Shown one piece after another: positions 31,190 through 45,154 of a stretch of 64,000 bases of DNA. A program made the position numbers and the translations under genes. The stretch's first letter is position 1; each line of letters begins with the position of its first letter. The DNA comes from Rapana venosa. Taxonomy: Eukaryota; Mollusca; Gastropoda; Neogastropoda; Muricidae. The notes under the pieces were generated by a model. It made no database searches, was not told where the DNA came from, and saw only the letters and a list, made by a program, of their open reading frames with translations. The stretch spans positions 19,131,366 to 19,195,365 of the forward strand of contig CM054144.1 of NCBI GenBank assembly GCA_028751875.1, given 5' to 3'.

Positions 31190-31390
31190 CGAAACAGTCT
31201 AAAAATTGTATCTGTAAAGTAGATGAATCCTAACTGCGTAGTCCCAGTCTCCCCAATGAACCAATAGACAAACTCACTCTTGGCCTGCCGATTTTCGAAA
31301 AAAAAATCCCTTTGACTTATGGGATTCGAATCAACGGCCTTCAAGTCTGTAGTCCAATGTGCCCACCACAGCGCCAAGCGAGTAGAGGGG
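31190..31390 (-). mobile_element. SINE-D, tRNA-like head
   Basis: In minus sense it has CGCTTGGCGCTGTGGTGGGC (A-box region) and GTTGATTCGAATCCC (a good B-box), then CAAAGGGATTTTTT, which also follows the head of SINE-C. Its 3' limit is uncertain. Confidence 0.5.
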
Positions 31391-31663
31391 ATTGAGCTGT
31401 TGTACACAGAAATTGTGTCAGCTTTAACGGGTTGTTTGTTATTCTGTACCATGCAACGATATTTATGCTCACTTGCTCTTTTAGATTTAGTTTATTGATA
31501 AAGAATAATCCTAGTATGAGTTCCTTTTTCATGTTGAAATCTATATTGATTTTTTCTTTATACCAATAACATCAAGAAAGGTGCATCGCTATATAAACTT
31601 TTATGAACGAGTTCATTATATGCCAAGGAAGGTGCATCTCTATGCGAACTACTTTGAACGAGT

Positions 31664-32060
31664 TCATTTTAAGAAAGGTGCATCGTAATGTAAACTGATT
31701 TGAACGATTTCATGAAAACTTCTGTCCGAGCTCAACAGGCTTGTGATGGCTGCATCATCAGATAACTCGATGATTAGACTCTCAGAGTCACCTCTGCAAT
31801 GATTGGTGTGAAAGGTGTACGTAATGAGGGACAGCACAATACCTTGGATAGGACCAAGTGAAATACAGAAAATGATAGATGATAAACAGACGACTGGGTC
31901 TGACAAAAGCGGGTTATCAAAAAGTCAATTATCTCAAAAATGAGGGAGAGCGAACAAGAAATACATTTTTTTTCTGACTAAAGTGTGTAGACGTTTGATA
32001 TCAAAAGCTTTGGATAAATCAACACATATCAACAACAGGCAGAGAGAGGGCCCAGGCGTT
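31664..32060 (-). pseudogene. Reverse transcriptase fragment, CR1/Rex-like (copy b)
   Basis: In minus sense it has a motif A relic CVDLSKAFDI near 32015, motif B-like GPIQGIVLSLITYTFHTNHC and motif C-like IIELSDDAAITSLL. It pairs with 15200-15530 in the duplicated block and keeps motif A better. Frame changes and stops are present. Confidence 0.7.
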
Positions 32061-32299
32061 TCTAAATGCGTACAGGCAGAAATAAGAACTAGAAGAATGA
32101 TTTCACTATTACCGAGCTTGAGAGCGAATTCAAATGGATCAAAAGTGTTCCTGAATTTGCTTTAAAAATGTGTTTTGTCTTGAAATATTTGTAACATTTC
32201 ATAGGAGGTTATGTCCAAACGCTTGGTTTAGAGTTATTAAGGGCTTCAGCTCTTGATTTTCAAGGGGATAAGATATAGAAGATATTTTTTACATCACTG

Positions 32300-32461
<162 letters not shown>

Positions 32462-32599
32462 TCATGTTTGTTGGTTACTGCCTTTACGTCCAAAAGACAG
32501 CAAAAATAAAAGAAAGCCATATCAAAGTGAGAAAATAATAGAAAAGGGGACCAAAGAGAAACGAAAACAGAGATATGTAAGCAGAGATAAACAGAGAGA

Positions 32600-33075
32600 G
32601 AGAGGCAGACAGACAGACAGACAGATAGACAGACAGATAGACAGACAGAGATAGACATACATACATACATACAGACATGCATACAGACAAACAGAGACAG
32701 ACCAGATCAGACAGACATACGGAGACCAGACTGACAGGCAAGTAGGCAAAAAGACAGACAGGCAAGGCAAACAGACAAAACGGAGACAAACAAGAGACAG
32801 AGGAATAGAATAAAAAAGAAAGAAAGAAAGAAAGAGAGAGAGAAAGACAGAAAGAAAGAAAAGAGAGAGAGAAAGAAAGAAAGGAAGAAAGAAAGAAAAG
32901 AAAGAAAAGAAAAGAAGAAAGGGAAAGAAAAGAAAGAAAAGAAAAGAATGACATAAAGGAAAGAGAGAAGTACAGAAAGAAAAGAAAGGAAAAAAAAAAA
33001 GAAAAGGAAAGAAAAGAAAAGAAAGAAAGAAAACAAAGAAAGAAAGAAAGCAAAAGAAGACAGCATGATAGACAC
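32600..33075. repeat. (GACA)n then (GAAA)n tetranucleotide block
   Basis: GACA/GATA text to about 32800, then decaying GAAA text to 33055. Confidence 0.9.
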
Positions 33076-33285
33076 AGAGACACACAGACGGATGTAGAGA
33101 CAGTGAAAGATAGGCTCAGACAAAACAGGATCGACTGGTATCGATCTTCATTCCAATATGTTAGCGCACGCATTTTATTTCCCCACACTGCCAATAAAAG
33201 GAGGTAAGTCGGACACTGTCAAGGGAGAGTTGTAGCTCTTTAGCATATGCCCAACTTCTATTCCCACCGTTTCTTTTTTCTATGC
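33076..33285. other. Spacer, no feature seen
   Basis: Unique sequence, no gene. Confidence 0.4.
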
Positions 33286-33434
33286 CTCTTACACACACGT
33301 ACGCGGACATGCAGGCGCGCGCGCACACACACACAGACGCACACACATACACGCACACACAAACACACACACATACACTCACACACACACGCGCGCGCGC
33401 GCGCGCACACACGCACACACACATACACGTCCGT
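33286..33434. repeat. (CA)n/(CG)n microsatellite
   Basis: CA runs with a CG run near 33389-33405. Confidence 0.9.
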
Positions 33435-33477
33435 CTAAAATCGCTAAATGTGAATCGACGTTAAACTAGAGATATAA

Positions 33478-33485
33478 TAATAATG

Positions 33486-33534
<49 letters not shown>

Positions 33535-35107
33535 TAATAATAATAATAGTACATGGAATGTATATAGCGATATATTTTTGAACAAAACACTTTCATTCAT
33601 CCTACTCAGTCGCATGCAGCCAGTTACTATTAATAGAGGCTTTTTTACAAGGTCAAATGTATACACACACGCTCGCACGCACACACATAAAGATTTACAC
33701 TCCGCAGGGTGCTGAGGTTTTGGCTGTTGAGAGCAGGGACAAGAATGAAATGGAACAAGAGGGGAGAATCTTAGCTTTAAAATAAATGTGTCTTAAGGCC
33801 GGGTTTAAAAGCGTCATAAGAAGACTTTTGGCGAAGGGAGAGAGGGAGGTCATTCCAGATCAATGGACCAGAAACAGAGAAAGAGCGATGGCCAACGGTA
33901 GACTGGTTGCATCTAGGTACTCTTAAGCACAAGGTATCTGCAGCAGAGCGGAGGGAACGAGGAGTGTACAGATGAAGATATTCACAGAGGTAGGAAGGTG
34001 CTGTTTCATGGAGGCATTTGTAACAGATGGTACTGATCTTATAGTTGACTCTCTATGGCACAGTCAACCAGTGAAGAGATCGCAAAAGAGGAGTAATGTC
34101 CTCAGATTTTTTTTGTGAGGACTAGTCGAGCTGCAGAGTTTTGTATACGTTGAAGGGAGTGGATATATGATGCTGGCAGACCAGCCAAAAGAGAATTGCA
34201 ATAGTCCAGACATGAGAGAATAAGAAACGTGACTAGTTTGGATGTTGCATCAGTGGACAGGTACTTTCGAACTGCACTGATGCGCCGCAATTGATAGTAG
34301 CACGACTGGCAGGTTTGGGTGATACATTTTTGCATGGAGAGTGTGTTTTCTATAACAACACCTATATATTTCACAGCAGTAGATAGAGGGACTGACGTAT
34401 CGCCGAATTCTATTGAAGCTGTTGTGATGGTAAATAGTTTCTGTTTGGTCCCTACAAACATGGCTTCGAGTTTATCTGCATTTAGCTGTAACGTGTTCTG
34501 TATCACCCAATTTTGGATATCTTGAAGGCAGTAGGACATATTAATCAAGAGAGAGGGCAGATTTTTCAGGAGTATCACTGTAATAATTTGAGAGTCATCT
34601 GCATAAAAATTATGATTGATCTGATGACGATTTATTATGTATGAAAGAGGAGCACGGTAGACAGTGAAAAGAATAGGCCCGAGAAGTGATCCCTGTGGGA
34701 CTCCACATTCCAGTTTGGCAGGTGTTGATTGAATCTTGTTGACTACAACTGTGTGGAATTGGTCTGTGAGGCATGAACTGTACCAGGTGAGAGCTGTGCC
34801 TTTAATACCAAACGGCATTTTTTGGGAGACGCGAGAGAAGAATTGAGTGGTCTATAGTCTCGAAGGCTGCAGATAGGTCAAGAAGAGTGAGAAGGGAGAT
34901 TTTTTTCCTGAGTCAGACGCGTGTAGAAGCGTGTTTAAGGTGTAGACTAGGGTGGTTTCAGTGCTGTGGTTGGCGCGATCGGCAGACTGAAAGGGGGAAG
35001 GAGACTGTTTGAGTGAAGATGGCTGTTGAGTTGTATCAGAACAACTTTTTCAAGGACTGTAGAGATGAACGGTAGGTTGGATACAGGTCTATAATTCTTC
35101 AGAGTGT
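33478..35107 (-). pseudogene. L2/CR1-like LINE, 5'-truncated reverse transcriptase with 3' UTR and (ATT)n tail
   Basis: In minus sense it starts just before motif A (DLSAAFETIDHSILLSRL near 34880), continues with GIKGTALTWYSSCLTD, motif B GVPQGSLLGPILFTVY, motif C FYADDSQI and ALVDYCNS-like text (LSCLDYCNSLLAGLP). It ends in the LRSADTLCLRVPR and RSFSVSGPLIWNDLP blocks, a C-terminus typical of L2-type LINEs. At least two frame changes (about 34830 and 34105) break it. The 3' UTR carries a CA microsatellite and ends in an ATT run at 33479-33548. The same tail occurs at 7725-8030 and 12226-12310. Confidence 0.85.
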
Positions 35108-35129
35108 TAGGATTGAGGTCGTGCTTTCA

Positions 35130-35186
35130 CACGCACATACATACATACATACATATATACATACATGCATGCATGCATGCATACAT

Positions 35187-35224
<38 letters not shown>

Positions 35225-35310
35225 GCATGGATACATATACACACGCATATAAAATTAAACAGACAGAGACAGACAGACAGAGACAGAGACAGACAGACAG
35301 ACAGAGTCGA
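35130..35310. repeat. (CATA)n, (CA)n, (GACA)n microsatellites
   Basis: CATA/CATG tetramers to 35200, CA to 35225 and GACA near 35260-35305. Confidence 0.9.
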
Positions 35311-35554
35311 GGTCAAGAAGCAGTCTTAGAGAGAAAACATCGGAAGAAAAAAAAATTTTTAGTACTCGGGATACAGATTTTAGGTCAACATATTTTTTCT
35401 TAGAAACTGTCTTGTAAACATACATATATAAAAAAAGAAACAGTAACAAGAGTACTCCACTTCTATATATTTTTAGTATCTGTCTGCAAACATGCATGAA
35501 TAAAAACTGGAAAATGCAACAAAAAAATCCCACTACATATCCTATACCAACAGA

Positions 35555-35796
<242 letters not shown>

Positions 35797-35936
35797 TGTT
35801 TATTTTATCATTTTATTTCGAGGAAAATGGAATAAGCACATGCGCTTTTTCATCCAGTCCCCGTGTGCTTATACAGTTTTGTCAATTTTGTCATTCGTTC
35901 CCACCGGCACACAATGGCCTACTCTTCCACAAAACG
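35797..35936 (-). mobile_element. SINE-C, partial copy
   Basis: It contains TTTCGAGGAAAATGGAATAA, TTCCCACCGGCACACAATGG and GGCCTACTCTTCC. It is flanked on both sides by GA microsatellites. Confidence 0.8.
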
Positions 35937-36700
35937 GGGAGAGAGAGACAGAGAGAGACAGAGGGAGACAGAGAGAGAGAGATAGAGACAGAGAAAGAGA
36001 CAGAGAGAGACAGAGAGAAGGGGGGGGGGGGGGGGGCAAACCAACAAGAAAGACAGACACAGACAGAGACAGGGACAGCAAGAAAGTGTTGTTGTTTTTT
36101 TCTTTTTTTATTCTCTTATAATTATTTGTTTAGACTCCAGCACGATACCAGTGTACTTTCCAGACATCATCGATCCCGACAGGCAGTAGGTGATGGCAAG
36201 TTTATGCTGACCAGCCGTATACTTTGGAAATGGCCAGACCTTCTGGCTTTCAACTGACCAGCTTTTAGAGCTAGAGTTATGCTGCTCTACAGAAAGGGAC
36301 TGACACTTAAGTGAACACAGGGGTGGGGCGGGCGGGGGGGGGGGGGGGGGGGGGGGGTGAGGGGAGGGGGAGCTTTGGGGAGGTAGCTTTTAGTTGGTAA
36401 GAGTTAGCGTCTGACTGTCTGACTGTCTGTCCACTGTTTGTCTGTCTGTCTGACTGTCTCTCGTGTTTGTCTGTCTGACTGACTGGTCTTTGTTTGTTGT
36501 TTGTGTTTGTTTGTGTTTCTTTTGTCTGTCTGCCTGTCTGACTGTCGTTCCACTTTTTGTACTGCCTGTATGCTTGTCCGCCTGCTTGTCTGTCTGTTTG
36601 TCTGTCCACTTTCTGTCTGTCTGTCTGTTTGTTTGACTGTCAGTCCACTTTCTGTCTGTCTGTCTATCTATCTATCTGTCCATAGATAGTATTAGTTTGT
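35937..36700. repeat. (GA)n, G runs and (TGTC)n
   Basis: GA to 36018, G runs near 36020-36037 and 36323-36358, then TGTC/TGACTGTC text at 36405-36680. The 190 bp between (36120-36300) are unique and unrecognised. Confidence 0.75.
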
Positions 36701-37395
36701 GGGTTGAGTTGCCGTCTGTTTGTTCTGCTTGTCTGCGTGTCTTTCTAGCTGTTAATAGCTTTAGCTGATGAACTGGATTTCAGTTTGTCTGAGTATTTGT
36801 ATGTTGTGTGTTTGTTGGTTGGTGCATTTCTCTGCCTAAACTGTTTTCTTTCTCTGTCTGCTGAAGTGAACAAAGAGAGCTTGAAGTTGCTAGGCAGAGT
36901 TTCTGTCTCCATCTGTCCGTGTGCGCGCGTGCGTGCGCGTGCGTGTGTATGTGTGTGTGATTTCGTGTATATGTGTGCGTGTGCGTTCGTGTATATGAGC
37001 GCGCGCGCGTGCGTGCATCCGCGCGTGATGTAAATCTCCCGCTGTTCTCTCCCTTTATCTGCGCAGGTCTGTTTTAAGTGTCAGTGTCTTTTCTTAAAAT
37101 GTTTATCTTTTCTTTCTTGAAACCAGACGAACTCAATAGAAAACGTCCTTTTGTGCTACATGGAATTCTCAATGTCTCTGCAATGCACTTCTAGATTCGT
37201 GCAAATAAAAACAACAAAACAGGCGTATTGAAAGCTAATTCAGTAGAGTTTTCTAATTAGTGTGCATTTTTTATTATCTGTCTTTGTTTCGTTGATCATT
37301 CTTACCTACAGCAAACAGGATTGGCATGATAAGCGTTTTTGGACTACTTTTTATGTTAGTCCTGGGGGCTAGAAACAAGAGGCAGACACGGCACC
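36701..37395. other. Intergenic with a GT/GC tract, no gene seen
   Basis: Unique sequence with an alternating GC/GT run at about 36918-37025. Confidence 0.45.
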
Positions 37396-37939
37396 TAGAT
37401 TTGTCATGGATGCACGTACGCGCGCGCGCACATACACGCATGCACGCGCGCGCGCACACACACGCACACACACATGCCAGCGCATGTACATTCGCGTGCA
37501 CACACAAGCGCATTACCATATACGACCTGTTTGCTTCTTCTTCCGCTCTTTGTGTAACTTTTTCTTTATTCATTTTATTTATTTCTGTTTTTTTTACTTT
37601 CTTCCTGTCTGTCTGTCTGTCTGTCTTTCTTTCCAACTTTCTTTCCGTCTTTCTGTCTATTTTTCTTTCTGTCTTTCGTCTGCTCTGTTGAGCGTGTTTC
37701 TTTCGCTTCTGTTTTTTCCCGTCTCTGTCTCTTTTTGTTTTGTTTTGTTTTTCTCTTTTCCATGTTTCTCGTTTTGTTTTAACTCATCTTCATTCCTTTC
37801 TCTCTTTTCCTCTTTTTGTCTCATTTTTTTACCTTTTGCAAAGTTTTTTTTTTCATTTTTTGTTCTAGCCTTTATTTCCTTGCTCTTTTTCCTCTCCTCC
37901 TCCTCCTCCTCCTCCTCCTCCTCCTCCTCCTCCTCCTCC

Positions 37940-37985
<46 letters not shown>

Positions 37986-37995
37986 TATCTCTCTC
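37396..37995. repeat. CG/CA tract, CTTT text and (CTC)n(ATC)n run
   Basis: CG/CA text at 37408-37510, degenerate CTTT/CTGT text at 37560-37830, then CTC triplets (37893-37938) changing to ATC triplets (37939-37986). Poly-Ser and poly-Asp/Glu frames are artefacts. Confidence 0.85.
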
Positions 37996-38099
37996 TCTCT
38001 TAAAAAAAATGATGGACACACAAATGATTGTACAGCCTGCAGGCATATACCGAGTGGTGTGTGTGATTGTTATCCTCTGCTCCATGTTTTACCTTATAA

Positions 38100-39740
38100 A
38101 CACTTGAGTCTTAGTAAATTGAGGGCGAACACTTGCTTTCTTTTAGCACCAGTCACGATTCAACCTGTTCTTTAGTAGCAAGATAGACATCAGTGATAAT
38201 AATAACTACATCATGGATAGCACGCTACAGCCAGCATAACAGAACCCAAACAGATGGTTATCATTCCCATCAGCTTTTTGATGTGAATGACATTCTGTAA
38301 CCACAGACAGGGCAAATTGTTGACACGTTAACTTCTCTGTCTCCTGCAGTGAAAGGAATCGATGGCAGGAAACGGTTCACTCTCTGCTTCTTTTCAGACA
38401 CGCTGGTTATGTGGTCCCTGTGTACAGCAGCAGACCTCAGAGGCAAGCAGTGAAGCTTCCAAAGAAGCCGTTATCTCTAACAACCTTTCATCACAGCATC
38501 AGCAACATCACAGAGCCAGTGCCGTGGAAATGGCTCCACCACCTTCTCTTAAAAGGACTGGCTGTGAGGAAATGGTGTCGTCACATGTTATTGCAGAAAG
38601 AAGTTGTCGCCATTGTTATTATTTAGAAACGTGACCCACGTACTGAGGTGTTAACTTTCTTTCCTCTCTCTCAGTTCTTGTTTGACTTTCTATCTGAAGA
38701 ACATGGCTGGATATCTGCTGCTGTCTTTATGGACAGTAAGGGAAGCGTTTTCGTATTTTACATCAAAGCGAACTTACGTTCTGAGTTGGCTTGAGGTTTT
38801 TTTCCCAGTATGACATAACAGCTGAAAACAAAGGTGTAAAACGTAAAGGAAAAATGAATAGATCATGAAATAAAAACAAACATCCCTCCATCTAAAACAA
38901 GACAGAAATATAAAAAACACAGCCCCCAAAACACATAACAAATACGACATTTTAAGTGATTTGAATCAATACATTAACCGTATTTCTATTTCAGAGATAA
39001 CACACAGAAAAGCGCAGTTCACTGGGTTAACAATCAGATCAAGCTACGACAGGAAAACAGTGGGCTGTGTCCTTTCTGTTGAACCAGCCATTACACACAC
39101 AGCAGGCACTGGCAGCCAGAAAGGCATCCGTCTCTACAAGAGATTGCAATCTCTGACAGCCTTTGTTGCAGCATCAGTGATGCTGCTGCAGCCCCTGCCT
39201 TCTCCTGCAGCGTGGCTTTCCTTTCAAAAGACCGGCTCTTTCTGTTTCCCAAGAGACCAGCACTGAGAGACAGGATCTTGTGCAGTGTGATGCACGAAAA
39301 GGCTGCAGACAGACAGACAGACAGACAGAAATAGCAGCCACCATTTCTCTCCAGACACCAGCATGTGGTTGTGAGGGCTAGGCCAGGAACACTGGAGTTG
39401 TTATGCTTCAGGCCTTTAGCTTTACAGGGAAAAGTTTGACTCTTTGAGTCACAGCCCCATCATGTTGATATACTGTGAACTGTTTCCTCCACGTTGTGAT
39501 CTGACACCTGTACTCACTCTTTAGTACTTGTCAGAGGTGCCGGATCACTGGGAATTGAATGCCTTGTTCCTGAAGGTGATTCAGAACGACTTTTTTTTTG
39601 CATTCCTAACCCTTTTCTTTTCTCATACTGATATTTACAGATAATGGCCTCGACTTTGTTTCGTTTTTATCAAATAACAACAACAAAATTACAACAAGAA
39701 AATGAGGTAGGTTAATAAACAAAACATAACATTGTTCTTG
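38100..39740. repeat. Diverged member of the large tandem repeat family, left flank
   Basis: About 38130-38260 matches the array segment that runs from TTAGCACCAG through CTTTGATAGCAAAATGGACA and CAGCCAGCATCAAAG (for example 50805-50910), with many changes. The rest is unique-looking; two internal stretches (38395-38600 and 39065-39260) resemble each other weakly. No gene is seen. Confidence 0.45.
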
Positions 39741-39741
39741 T

Positions 39742-39858
39742 CTCCATCAAATCCCCATGTGCATGCAGTTTTGTAAATTATTCTTTTACCCGTTCTCACC
39801 GGCATAACTGGCCTACACTTCTGAAAGGTGAAACAGGTCTTAAAGCGCGCGCAAGATG
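39742..39858 (-). mobile_element. SINE-C, partial, diverged copy
   Basis: It contains CCCCATGTGCATGCAG, TTCTCACCGGCATAACTGGC and GCGCGCAAGATGA. Confidence 0.65.
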
Positions 39859-40079
39859 AAGAATAACCCCCACAACGCTATCTCTGCCCACTGAAACTTG
39901 AGTCTAGACATTCAGCTAGGTGCCTGGCCAGGCTGTGGTTTACACCTTCTTTTGAAATACACCCCAGTGTGACAGCCTATTTTACTCACTTCTCTAGACA
40001 TTGAACAGGGAGATGATAACAAATCATATCTAATTTTCAATGTACACCGTGGATACAAAAGCATCCATCTTTCTGTGTG

Positions 40080-40320
<241 letters not shown>

Positions 40321-40324
40321 GGGT

Positions 40325-40471
40325 ATGTATTGATCTGACCCAGTGCAGTGTTCACATTCTGTGAAAACCGACAACTTAAAGAAATGAAAGATTTTACACT
40401 TCACAGGGTGACTATCGTAGAATCAATGGCAGGACCCCCCCCCCCCACCCCAACCCCCGAATGTCTCTCCC

Positions 40472-40524
<53 letters not shown>

Positions 40525-41308
40525 CTCTCTCTCGCTTATGCATTTCGGCCTAATACTCTTGCTTAAATTAAAAACAGACTCCAACTATGCTTTGATTCAA
40601 AATCTTGCGCACAATAAAAAAAGCCAAACGATCAAAACTGTTAGATATGGACTGACTGGTACTGTTTCTTTTTTCTACTGGGAAATGGGATTAATACATT
40701 TGACAAAGAAATATCCTACAAGAACTAGTATGTTCCTTTTTTGCTTATTCCATCAACTCTGTATAACTAACGTACCAACCCTTTCCTTAACATAACATTT
40801 CTTTTTCTTATAATTACATTTTATAAAGAATTTGATCCTAGAGAAATGCTGCTGCCCTTCCAAACTTCTCTCTATATCTGTCTGTCTCTCCGTTTGTATG
40901 TCTATTTCTGTCTCTGTCTCTCTCTCTCACGCGAACACACATACGCGCACACGCACATAAACACGCACGCATACACACACGTACGTACACACACGCACAC
41001 ACACAAACACACACGCACTTTTTTTTTTAAACAATGTTGCAGCATGCAACAGTCCACAGTCTGTCTCAAAGGAAAGGCCTAATTAGTTCTAGACAGCTTG
41101 AAAAAGCCTATAGGTTTTTCTTTGGTTATTGTCCCCATTGTTTTTGGCCCAGCAATGGCATCTTTGTCAGGGTGCCCCATCTGTTGCAGAGGCTAATGAA
41201 TCAGCTAAATGCCACAGTCAGTTTCATCCCTTTGACGGGCATTGTCCATGAGGTCAGTTAAAGGAGAAGCTAACAGCAAGATAAGAAAGGTTAAAGAAAA
41301 AAAGAAAA

Positions 41309-41383
<75 letters not shown>

Positions 41384-41443
41384 GGCAGAGAGGCAGAGAC
41401 AGAGAGAGGAACAGAAAGACAGACAGAGAGAGGGAGGGGAGTG

Positions 41444-41485
<42 letters not shown>

Positions 41486-41950
41486 GGCAGACAGAGGGAG
41501 GGTAGAGACAGACAGACAGAAACAGACACAGAGAGATCCAGTGAGCCAGCAAGCTAGATAGACAGGCAGACGGACATGACAGATAAAAAGACAGAGAAAC
41601 GAACAGACCGACAGAGACAGAGCTAGGTCCCCCTTGATTTCGGCTGTCAAGGCATCTGACCTCATTAGAATTAGCCGACCCCCACATACCAGGAGTCTTC
41701 CCACAGAAGCCTCTCCTCCCCCACACCTCTTTTCTTCCTTCACCCCGTGCTGTCAGATCTGTCAATCTCAAAACGTGCCTCAGCTGTGCTAAGTGACGTG
41801 GCTAGCTGTCAAACGGCCATGTACATGCGACTTTTTGGCTGTTGGGCAAAGTAGTCTAAGAGATAAGGGGATGTAGAACATCACCTCAAAAGCAAAGCTC
41901 TTTTTAGGGGAGCTGTTTAATCATCAGAGAACCACTTTACGTGATTAGCA
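40325..41950. repeat. Diverged array unit(s), left flank
   Basis: 40365-40430 (ACTTAAAGAAATGAAAG) matches 59850-59900; 41165-41270 (GGTGCCCCATCTGTTGC) matches 62738-62815; 41625-41820 (GCTGTCAAGGCATCTGACC and following) matches 63045-63140 and the array block at 44050-44240. CT, CA, GA and GACA microsatellites fill the gaps. No gene is seen. Confidence 0.6.
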
Positions 41951-42044
41951 TGAACTGTTTCTGTCTGATGCTTTTTTTATATATAATATATGTCTGTCTG
42001 CATGTCCCTTTCTGTCTCTCTATCGCTCTGTCCTTCTGTTTGTC

Positions 42045-42091
<47 letters not shown>

Positions 42092-42280
42092 CTCTCTCTC
42101 TATCTATCTATCTCTCTCTAACTATCTATCTATCTATCTATATCTGTCTATCTATCTATCTATCTATCTATATCTGTCTATCTATCTATCTATCTATATC
42201 TGTCTATCAATGTATCTATGTATCTATCTATCTATCTATCTACCTACCTATAGACAGAGACAGAGACACAGAGAGACACA

Positions 42281-42351
<71 letters not shown>
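42045..42351. repeat. (TATC)n then (GA)n microsatellite
   Basis: TATC tetramers to about 42250, then GA to 42350, ending exactly at the 3' tail of the minus-strand LINE. Confidence 0.95.
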
Positions 42352-42352
<1 letters not shown>

Positions 42353-43890
42353 TCTGAACTCTGAAATTGTTTAATGTACATCGGCCTTTGGCCACAATAC
42401 ACATTGAGGGGCAAAATATTGAAGATGAAAAGTTGAAGATGAAAAAAATTCACATAAGTTTGGTAAGACTTTGGCATAATACCCTGGAGTGCACTCATAA
42501 CTGTATACTCTTCCATAAGCATATTCCAACATCATGCCTAAATAAAGACTGTCGTATGCCAACAAATCAAAACAAAACACAGCTAAAAACAAAAACTCGT
42601 TCACCTTAACCACTTCCCAGGGTACCACAAAAAGACAATAGACCTATTAACAAAGTTATTGATGAAGCTATACCTGATATGTTAACACCTTCTCACCTAC
42701 AAAATACAAACATCAAGCACATCATAAATCATAACATTTGAAACCATTAATGCTCATTAGGTTTTCTTGCATTTTCATAATAGTTACTATACTCACAAGT
42801 TATTGCATTCTCAAAACATTCACCACTCAAAAAAAAAAAAAAAAAGTATACATCAAATACAACCATGTCAGCTCTAGGCTACTGCAATGTTAACACAATG
42901 CTGTATGGGAAAAAACAAAACAAAAAACCCCCCAAAAACCACACACACAAACCTCACACACACTGTGCTCTTTCATGTCATGTAACTTTTACGTCATAAA
43001 AAGAGAAGATAGGGTGTTAATCAAAACATTGCAAGATATTACTTCAGAAACAATATTCACTCATCACATGTCCTCTCAATCACATAAAATATGCAAATTT
43101 TCATCCCACAGTCCTATGCTAGACAAATCCTCAACTGCCTTCATACACACACACACCCCCGCACGCAGGCGCGAACACACACACGCACGCATGGCATGGG
43201 CATCCATCTGCTCTTACACTCAACCCCCTCCCCTCCAAATCACTCATACCAACACATACACACACACTCACACGCACGCACGCACGCACAAACATACACA
43301 CATGTTCGCGCGTGCACGAGCTCGTGCACACACACACACACATAAAATAAATGCTCAATGGCCGTTCTCATTAAATTATAGCAACACAACATTTAGATCA
43401 ATGTTTCCACAATGAAGTTTTTTCTTCTGTTAATTGCATGGAACACGAACCTGGATAAATTGTGCGTGTGATTTGGATTTGTAGCCCTGAGTAGTGCATG
43501 AAACGGAAGCTTGGCTGATTCTTTTAGAAATTTAGCACGTAGATCCTCATACCCATCACATTTAAATATGAAATGTTGTTCATTTTCGATTTTTTTCTTT
43601 GCAACATGGACACATTTTATTTTGTACAATTTCACTGTAGCGATGCACATTATTGTTTAGAGGAAGAACATTACACCTTAATTGTGTTATAGCAACTCGG
43701 AAACAGTATGTATCCATATCCAAAATATACCTTTCCTTCTCCAAAACAGCTTTAAATGTCCTATACGTTGTGTACCTGTCACGATCCCTAACAGCCCCAT
43801 CCCATTCTTGCCTGAACATGTCAACAAGCCTCTGTTTAAATAAATGTAAAAATGCTTTTATATCCCCAACACCCTGTTGCAACCAAACTA
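42352..43890 (-). pseudogene. LINE 3' part with Cys-rich C-terminal domain (copy 2)
   Basis: In minus sense, 43882-43393 encodes FKQRLVDMFRQEWDGAVRDR, an YRTFKAVLEKERYI helix-rich part, CPCCKEKIENEQHFIFKC-like text across one frame change and FVFHAINRR, homologous to 19493-19740. The 3' UTR runs to 42352, ends with the GGCCAAAGGCCGATGTACAT segment and a TCAGAGT heptamer repeat, and meets a GA microsatellite. A CA/CG tract (43140-43345) is inserted or expanded in it. It is truncated upstream, where it meets a second GA run. Confidence 0.75.
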
Positions 43891-43904
43891 TATTAAAGCC
43901 AGTG

Positions 43905-44030
<126 letters not shown>

Positions 44031-44430
44031 AGATCTGGGCTTTGTCAAACTTGTGCTATCAACACAGCTGACCCCATCAGAATTAGCTGACCTTAGCTGC
44101 CAAGTGTCTCCCTACTGACTCCCTCCCTCCCTTCTCCCTCTCCGTTCTCCATCACTCCATGTTGTCAGTTCTCTCAATCTCAAAATGTGTCAAATCTCTA
44201 GACCCTGTCAAGTGATGCTGTTGGCAAACTGACTTCCTAGGAGAGAACTTTCCGCTTTTGGGCAGGCAGTCCCAGAGATGGGGTTTGAGGGACACATTTT
44301 ACAACACCAAAAGTCCTTTGGGGGGCTGTGTCATCAATGGACGACCACTTATCTGATTACCTCCATATTCTTTGGCTGGTGCCTTAGGCACTTTCCTCTC
44401 TGTCTCTCTATCTGTTTGTCTGTTTGTCTG

Positions 44431-44498
<68 letters not shown>

Positions 44499-45154
44499 TT
44501 TCTCTCTTTCTTTCTTTCTTTCTGTCTGTCTGTCTGTCTTTCTTTTTTGTTGCAAATTGTATTATGTCCAATGACGTAGCAACCACAATTTTTCCGGGGG
44601 CAAGGGGAGGTTGATGTGTTGTAGTATGGCAGTTGTGGAACTGTGAGGGGATTTTCTGAAGGGGTTGTCTCATCAGTGGAGGACTACTTGCTTGGATTAT
44701 AACAAAACCCTTTTGTTTCTTTCTTATTCTCTCTGTCTCTCTGTCTGTCTTTCTGTCTGGTTCTCTGCCTGTCTGATCTTGTCTCTTTCATAAAAATCAG
44801 AAATGTGAGAGGCAAAAATATTCTGTCTTCTAAACATTGCGTGCACACGCACATGATGATGTGAGGGAGACCTGTATGCTCCCTTTCTTGATCATGTCTG
44901 CCCTTTGAAGTGCCGCTTCCCCTTCCTCGGTCCCGTGTCTTTGAAGGTGACCACTTTCTTACCTCTAGCACCAGCCTTGACACAACCCGTCTTTGATAGC
45001 AAAATGGACAACAATAAAAAACAAAAACCAACAACACATCATTAAAAAGCATGGCCCAGCCAGCATCAAAGCAATTCCTTGGAGCCAAATGATGTTCAAG
45101 CCGTCACTACACAAAACGAATGTTGCAGAGCTTTATAACTAACACACACACACC

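Noticed and set aside
37657..38085. Acidic Asp/Glu-rich open frame
   Set aside because: It follows from the CTC and ATC triplet runs at 37893-37986 and degenerate CTTT text.
38395..39300. Possible coding exons at 38362-38634 and 38961-39266
   Set aside because: The two stretches resemble each other only weakly, in different frames, and no splice-compatible frame is shared.
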